Shown: positions 39,451-43,773 of the stretch, in pieces
How positions within the stretch are numbered: the stretch's first letter is position 1
How the letters are laid out: each line of letters opens with the position of its first letter
From: RGIG8748 sp045539515
Lineage (GTDB): Bacteria; Bacillota; Clostridia; UMGS1810
NCBI GenBank assembly: GCA_045539515.1
Contig: JAZQFN010000048.1
Span: forward strand, 1-43,773
DNA: 43,773 nucleotides
Reading direction: 5' to 3'
Translations under genes and position numbers: made by a program
Notes under the pieces: generated by a model
The model's input: only the letters and a program-made list of their open reading frames with translations
Databases searched by the model: none
Told to the model about the DNA's origin: nothing

Positions 39451-39969
39451 TTGAATATAAAGAATAACAAAAGAAAAAGAGAATCTATAGAAAAAATAGA
39501 GAAATCCTTTGTAAATATGCTTCAGCATAAGGAGATTAATCAGATATCCGTTACAGATATCTGTAAGGACACGGGGCTTAACAGAAGCACTTTTTATGCG
39601 AACTATCTTGATATTTATGACCTGGCTGATAAGCTCAGGGAAAGGCTGGAACATGATTTTAACGAGCAGTTCAAAAATACCGCTAATCGGGATGCGGTTA
39701 CAATGTTTCGGCATATTTATGAAAATCAGCTCTTTTACAAAACATATTTTAAATTGGGCTATGACGAAAAACATCAGGTATGTGTTTACGATGCCGCCAG
39801 AGCGGAAAGCGACTTTAAGGGTAAGCACATTAAGTATCATATAGAATTTTTCAGAAACGGTATAAACAGCATTATTAAGATGTGGCTCTCGGGCGGCTGC
39901 GAGGAATCCCCCGAGGAAATGGCGGAAATATTAAAAAGCGAATACAGAGGAAGAGAAAAAATAGGGTAA
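39451..39969 (+). CDS. TetR-family transcriptional regulator
   Basis: A 172-residue TetR-like regulator with HTH QISVTDICKDTGLNRSTFYANY (about 33-54) and a short C-terminal ligand domain. It is divergent from the small membrane operon. The ATG at 39436 is part of the sequence that holds the GGGAGG site, so translation probably starts at the TTG at 39451, 7 bases after it. The paired CAACACTTGTG sites in the promoter region suggest it controls itself and the membrane genes. The ligand is unknown. Confidence 0.85.
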   Translation: MNIKNNKRKRESIEKIEKSFVNMLQHKEINQISVTDICKDTGLNRSTFYANYLDIYDLADKLRERLEHDFNEQFKNTANRDAVTMFRHIYENQLFYKTYFKLGYDEKHQVCVYDAARAESDFKGKHIKYHIEFFRNGINSIIKMWLSGGCEESPEEMAEILKSEYRGREKIG

Positions 39970-39997
39970 TGGGTATACCGAAATTTTTCTGTGAACT

Positions 39998-40033
39998 AAA
40001 AAGGGACCGGTGCCGTTTGGCATCAGTCCCTTT
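39998..40033. terminator. Bidirectional terminator
   Basis: The stem AAAGGGACCGGTGCC / GGCATCAGTCCCTTT, with mismatches in the middle, serves the tetR gene and the leftward groEL gene. Confidence 0.82.
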
Positions 40034-40057
40034 CTGTAAGAGTGTGTTATTCAGGAA

Positions 40058-41695
40058 TTAATACATTCCCATTCCGCCACCCATGCCGCCTTGAGGCATA
40101 GCTGCAGCTGCGTTGGGGTCTTCCTTGTCTGCTACGATGCTTTCGGTAGTAAGTACCATACTTGCAACGCTTGCAGCGTTCTGGAGAGCGCTTCTTGTAA
40201 CCTTGGCAGGGTCTACAATACCGTTTTCTACCATGTTTACATATTCTTCAATAAGAGCATTGAAGCCGATTCCGGGTTCGCTGTTTTTAATCTTATCTAC
40301 GATTACGCTTCCTTCCAGACCTGCGTTCTTAGCAATCTGCTTAACGGGCTCTTCGAGAGCTTTAAGGATAATCTGCACACCTGTCTTTTCGTCTGCATCA
40401 TCCGTCAAAGCAAGGAGAGCTTCTACAGCAGGAATAGCATTGATGTAGGATGTACCGCCGCCTGCGATGATGCCTTCTTCTACAGCTGCCTTTGTAGCTG
40501 CAAGAGCATCTTCAATTCTTAATTTCATTTCCTTCATTTCGGTTTCTGTAGCAGCACCAACCTTGATTACTGCAACACCGCCGGAAAGCTTTGCAAGTCT
40601 TTCCTGAAGCTTTTCTCTGTCGAATTCGCTTGTGGTTTCTTCTATCTGACCCTTGATAACGGAGATTCTGTCTTTAATAGCATTGGTGTCGCCGTTGCCG
40701 TCTACAATGATGGTAAGTTCTTTCTGAATTTTAACCTGCTTTGCAGAGCCAAGCATATCAAGAGTGGTTTCCTTAAGGTCAAAGCCGAGCTCGTCGCTTA
40801 TTACCTGACCGCCGGTGAGGATAGCGATGTCGCGGAGCATTTCTTTTCTTCTGTCACCAAAGCCGGGAGCCTTAACAGCTACACAGGTAAATGTGCCGCG
40901 GAGCTTGTTGACAACAAGTGTTGTAAGGGCTTCGCCTTCGATGTCTTCAGCAATTATAAGGAGCTTTTTGCCCTGCTGAACAATCTGTTCAAGTACGGGG
41001 AGAACATCCTGAATGTTGGAAATCTTCTTATCTGTAATAAGGATGTAGGGGTCGTCTAAAACCGCTTCCATCTTTTCGGTATCTGTTACCATGTAAGGGG
41101 AGATGTATCCGCGGTCAAACTGCATACCTTCTACCACATCGCAGTAGGTTTCTGCAGTTTTGGATTCTTCTACGGTTATAACGCCGTCTGCTGTTACCTT
41201 TTCCATAGCATCGGCAATAAGCTGACCGATGTACTCGTTTGCAGCAGATACGGAAGCAACTCTTGCAATGTCTTCCTTACCGCTTACCTTCTTGGCACTC
41301 TTTAAGATGTATTCCACAGCTGCATCAACGGACTTCTGGATACCTTTCTTAACTATCATGGGGTTAGCGCCTGCAGTTACATTCTTAAGGCCTTCTCTGA
41401 TGATTGCCTGTGCAAGAAGGGTAGCTGTTGTGGTACCGTCACCTGCCACATCGTTAGTCTTTGTAGCAACTTCCTTTACAAGCTGAGCACCCATGTTTTC
41501 GAATGCATCGTCAAGCTCTATATCCTTTGCAATGGTTACACCGTCATTTGTAATGAGGGGAGAACCGAACTTCTTATCGAGAACTACATTTCTGCCCTTG
41601 GGTCCAAGTGTAATCTTAACTGCATCTGCAAGCTGATCCACACCGGATTGAAGAGCGCGTCTTGCTTCTTCGCCAAATAAAATCTGTTTAGCCAT
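40058..41695 (-). CDS. groL: Chaperonin GroEL (Hsp60)
   Basis: A 545-residue chaperonin subunit that forms the double ring, folding proteins with ATP. The N-terminal AKQILFGEEARR, ATP site VAGDGTTTATLLAQ and the Gly-Met tail GGMGGGMGMY are present, and the length is standard. It lies 23 bases after groES. Control is through the CIRCE element upstream of groES. Confidence 0.98.
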   Translation of the reverse strand: MAKQILFGEEARRALQSGVDQLADAVKITLGPKGRNVVLDKKFGSPLITNDGVTIAKDIELDDAFENMGAQLVKEVATKTNDVAGDGTTTATLLAQAIIREGLKNVTAGANPMIVKKGIQKSVDAAVEYILKSAKKVSGKEDIARVASVSAANEYIGQLIADAMEKVTADGVITVEESKTAETYCDVVEGMQFDRGYISPYMVTDTEKMEAVLDDPYILITDKKISNIQDVLPVLEQIVQQGKKLLIIAEDIEGEALTTLVVNKLRGTFTCVAVKAPGFGDRRKEMLRDIAILTGGQVISDELGFDLKETTLDMLGSAKQVKIQKELTIIVDGNGDTNAIKDRISVIKGQIEETTSEFDREKLQERLAKLSGGVAVIKVGAATETEMKEMKLRIEDALAATKAAVEEGIIAGGGTSYINAIPAVEALLALTDDADEKTGVQIILKALEEPVKQIAKNAGLEGSVIVDKIKNSEPGIGFNALIEEYVNMVENGIVDPAKVTRSALQNAASVASMVLTTESIVADKEDPNAAAAMPQGGMGGGMGMY

Positions 41696-41718
41696 TTTAA
41701 ATCTTCCTCCTTGCTTTA

Positions 41719-42003
41719 TTACTCAACAATAGCGAGAATGTCGCCCTGTCTTACTATGATGTTTTCTTCGCCGTCAAGTTTAACGGTTGTGCCGGCATAC
41801 TGGCTTATAAGCACCTTGTCGCCAACCTTAACTTCCATTTTAATTTCCTTGCCGTCTACAACGCCGCCGGGTCCCACAGCTATAATCTGGGCTACCTGGG
41901 GCTTTTCCTTTGCAGCACCTGCAAGAATAATACCGCTTTTGGTGGTTTCTTCGGCTTCTACCATTTTGATAACAACTCTGTCAGCTAATGGTTTAATTGT
42001 CAT
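41719..42003 (-). CDS. groS: Co-chaperonin GroES (Hsp10)
   Basis: A 94-residue co-chaperonin that caps the GroEL ring. It has the usual start MTIKPLADRV, a mobile loop region (EEETTKSGIIL-like) and the GGAAKEKPQ type segment. AAAGGAAG is 8 bases before the ATG at 42003 but only 2 before the in-frame ATG at 42009, so 42003 is preferred. First gene of the operon. Confidence 0.97.
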   Translation of the reverse strand: MTIKPLADRVVIKMVEAEETTKSGIILAGAAKEKPQVAQIIAVGPGGVVDGKEIKMEVKVGDKVLISQYAGTTVKLDGEENIIVRQGDILAIVE

Positions 42004-42058
42004 TTTCATTACTTCCTTTCAAATGTGTCATAGCACAATTATTTACTGTTTTGTCGAA

Positions 42059-42085
42059 TTAGCACTCTTTTTGCGCGAGTGCTAA
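42059..42085 (-). promoter_or_regulatory. CIRCE operator (HrcA site) of groES-groEL
   Basis: An exact match to the CIRCE inverted repeat TTAGCACTC-N9-GAGTGCTAA. HrcA represses here at normal temperature. No hrcA gene lies in this window. Confidence 0.97.
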
Positions 42086-42097
42086 AACTTTACTCAT

Positions 42098-42126
42098 ATC
42101 TTACTCGTTTTGATACCGTGTTGCAA
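42098..42126 (-). promoter_or_regulatory. Promoter of groES-groEL
   Basis: On the minus strand TTGCAA (42121-42126), a 17-base spacer and TAAGAT (42098-42103). The CIRCE site lies just after the start of transcription. Confidence 0.75.
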
Positions 42127-42251
42127 CACGCTTAAAAGTCGATTAGAGCAAATTAGCTCTTATTATCTCTTGATATCTCTCGAAAACTCAAGTTTTTGAA
42201 AAAGAGTGAATAAACTGTTAATTTTAGCAAAATAATACTTTGATTGATAAA

Positions 42252-43349
42252 TCATACATTGAAGCGGAAATGTACTATATCTCCGTCGTTCATTACATAC
42301 TCTTTACCTTCCAGACGCACAAGACCTTTTTCTCTTGCACCGGCGTATGTGCCGCAAGCCATAAGGTCGTCAAATGCCACAACCTCGGCGCGGATAAAGC
42401 CTCTTTCAAAGTCTGTGTGAATTTTACCTGCTGCCTGGGGAGCCTTGGTGCCTCTCTTTATGGTCCATGCCCTTACTTCCGGTTCACCGGCTGTTAAGTA
42501 GCTTATAAGTCCCAAAAGGTGATAGCTTTTCTTTATAAGTCTGTTAAGACCGGATTCTTCAATACCGAGTTCTTTTAAAAACTCATCCTTTTCGTCATCA
42601 TCAAGCTCTGCGATTTCTTCTTCTATCTTTGCGCAGATAGGAAGCACCTCGGAGCCTTCTTCTTCGGCAATTACGGAAAGCTCCTTTACAAAGGAATTGT
42701 CCTCAATGCCGTTTGCAAAATCGTCCTCGGATACATTTGCCGCATAGATAATGGGCTTTAATGTAAGAAGAGATATTTCCTTAAGCATTTCGGTTTCTTC
42801 CTTGGAAAATTCCACGGTTCTTGCGCATTTGCCGTTTTCAAGTGCAGCGTAAATCCTCTCCAGCATATTAAGCTCTGCAAGATACTTCTTGTCGCCGCCC
42901 TTCATGGCTTTTTTTGTTTTGTCGATTCTCTTTTCCACCATTTCCATGTCGGCAAATATAAGCTCCATGTTAATGGTTTCTATATCTCTTGCAGGTCCTA
43001 TCTTGCCGTCTACATGCACGATGTTGGGGTCTTCAAAGCAACGTACCACATGCACTATGGCATCAACCTCTCTAATGTGGGAGAGGAACTTGTTTCCAAG
43101 ACCTTCACCCTTGGAAGCACCCTTTACAAGTCCTGCTATGTCTACAAATTCCACAGTAGCCGGTGTAAACTTTACGGGGTTGTACATATCGCGGAGCTTA
43201 TCCAGTCTTTCGTCGGGAACCGCTACCACGCCTACATTGGGCTCAATAGTACAGAAAGGGTAGTTTGCACTTTCTGCACCTGCCTGAGTAATGGCGTTAA
43301 ATAATGTACTTTTACCTACATTCGGTAAACCTACTATACCTAATTTCAT
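42252..43349 (-). CDS. ychF: Ribosome-binding ATPase YchF/EngD (Obg family)
   Basis: A 365-residue P-loop protein: G1 GLPNVGKS (7-14), NYPFCTIEPNVG, DIAGLVKGA, and AANVSE in the place of NKxD, the change that makes YchF prefer ATP to GTP. A coiled-coil insert and a C-terminal TGS domain follow. It binds the ribosome and takes part in stress and translation control. AAAGG lies 9 bases before the ATG at 43349; the TTG at 43358 is too close. No strong terminator was seen after the gene. Confidence 0.96.
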   Translation of the reverse strand: MKLGIVGLPNVGKSTLFNAITQAGAESANYPFCTIEPNVGVVAVPDERLDKLRDMYNPVKFTPATVEFVDIAGLVKGASKGEGLGNKFLSHIREVDAIVHVVRCFEDPNIVHVDGKIGPARDIETINMELIFADMEMVEKRIDKTKKAMKGGDKKYLAELNMLERIYAALENGKCARTVEFSKEETEMLKEISLLTLKPIIYAANVSEDDFANGIEDNSFVKELSVIAEEEGSEVLPICAKIEEEIAELDDDEKDEFLKELGIEESGLNRLIKKSYHLLGLISYLTAGEPEVRAWTIKRGTKAPQAAGKIHTDFERGFIRAEVVAFDDLMACGTYAGAREKGLVRLEGKEYVMNDGDIVHFRFNV

Positions 43350-43406
43350 AAGTATCAACCTTTCTATTTATATTCGCTTGAATATCATTTATTCGCATAC
43401 CAAAAT

Positions 43407-43435
43407 ATTATACTACAAATCTTGGAAAAATTCAA
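43407..43435 (-). promoter_or_regulatory. Promoter of ychF
   Basis: On the minus strand TTGAAT (43430-43435), a 17-base spacer and TATAAT (43407-43412). Confidence 0.78.
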
Positions 43436-43490
43436 CTGTTTTTAACTTTAAATTCACATTAACAACTTAAAAGTCCCAAATACAAGATTG

Positions 43491-43519
43491 TTGAAAATCT
43501 AATATATTTATGTTATAAT
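43491..43519 (+). promoter_or_regulatory. Rightward promoter with no clear gene before the window end
   Basis: TTGAAA (43491-43496), a 17-base spacer and TATAAT (43514-43519). The next gene must lie past the window end. The leader would run into the extragenic repeat. Confidence 0.65.
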
Positions 43520-43599
43520 TTGGCAGATGTTATTGATGAACATGGGTATAATGTAAACAGTAAAAGTCTTGCCCTTCGCCTTTCAATGTGGATAGCCAT

Positions 43600-43773
43600 T
43601 GGAGTACTATCCGAACTCCGATTTTAAGATATAAAAATCGCTCTAATCATCACCAAAATACTCGCCAATCCGACAGGATTACCTGCGTTTTTGGCTCGAT
43701 TATAACGATTTTTGATAATCTTAAAATTCTTCGACCTGAAAATCTTGTATTTTTGAATAGATTTTGGTGCGGA
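43600..43773 (+). repeat. Extragenic interspersed repeat copy B
   Basis: Non-coding. It starts near ACTATCCGAAC and has GATTTTAAG, AAAATACTCGC, GCGTTTTTGGCTCG and AAAATTCTTCG in order. The same order of blocks occurs, diverged and inverted, at 1-140. It may continue past the window end. Confidence 0.5.

Noticed and set aside
40091..41486. Rightward open frames opposite groEL
   Set aside because: They are shadows of a highly conserved chaperonin gene, with no ribosome binding site or known domain.
42139..42251. Terminator after ychF
   Set aside because: Only weak hairpins (AGAGC/GCTCT, AAAACT/AGTTTT) without a T tract were found, so no call was made.

Overview
The window looks like a chromosomal segment of an anaerobic, fermentative Clostridia-type member of the Bacillota. 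The grounds are pyruvate formate-lyase with its activase under a ZTP (pfl-motif) riboswitch, rubrerythrin, a ferredoxin:thioredoxin reductase-like protein, a GlpP-type antiterminator, a CIRCE-controlled groES-groEL operon, AGGAGG-type ribosome binding sites, and many TTGACA-N17-TATAAT promoters. No species can be named from the sequence alone. Two divergent copies of one extragenic repeat, in opposite orientation, lie at the two extreme ends of the window.

Layout: (1) 1-6137, a FeoB-associated type small Cys-rich membrane protein, pflA and pflB (leftward) behind a ZTP riboswitch, and a TetM/EF-G-like GTPase fused to a NYN (Rae1/YacP-like) nuclease domain. (2) 6363-15287, a zinc-ribbon membrane protein, then a glycerol-3-phosphate oxidation operon (two flavoproteins, a DUF1667 protein and GlpP) whose leader carries a promoter followed at once by a terminator hairpin. 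HAD and low-molecular-weight phosphatases, rubrerythrin and a PHP-domain phosphoesterase follow. (3) 15328-20230, thioredoxin plus FTR-like protein, divergent from a LOG-family hydrolase and a Crp/Fnr regulator; then a DeoR regulator divergent from sn-glycerol-1-phosphate dehydrogenase and a HAD phosphatase. (4) 20360-23074, a TetR HTH fused to PAS, degenerate GGDEF, EAL and PAS domains, behind two TetR-like operators and a leader terminator.

(5) 23197-35137, an 11.94 kb AT-rich integrative element inserted in the D-loop of a tRNA-Pro(CGG) gene. The 5' half of that tRNA is at 23174-23196 and the 3' half at 35138-35191; joined, they make a perfect 77-nt tRNA. The element carries its own intact tRNA-Pro(CGG) just downstream of the host tRNA promoter, a large serine recombinase preceded by two tiny overlapping genes, an HUH rolling-circle Rep, a DUF2815 single-strand-binding protein, and a BspA-like leucine-rich-repeat surface protein behind a riboswitch-like leader. 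It also has a small tyrosine recombinase, a degenerate integrase-like protein, and a two-gene cargo (a protein ending in a HEPN-like Rx5H motif plus a two-TM protein) that looks like a defence module. The left and right att sequences rebuild a 56-bp attP with near-palindromic arms, as expected for a serine integrase. (6) 35192-35848, a non-coding, hairpin-rich stretch with a second copy of the tRNA 3' end, probably the trace of an earlier insertion.

(7) 35849-43349, a PII-like protein with a DUF1538 membrane protein, a three-gene small membrane operon divergent from a TetR regulator, groES-groEL and ychF. The chromosomal genes suggest a glycerol phosphate and formate-based fermentative metabolism with thiol and peroxide protection. 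The main novelty lies in the tRNA-splitting element, the TetR-EAL fusion and the ribosomal GTPase-nuclease fusion.
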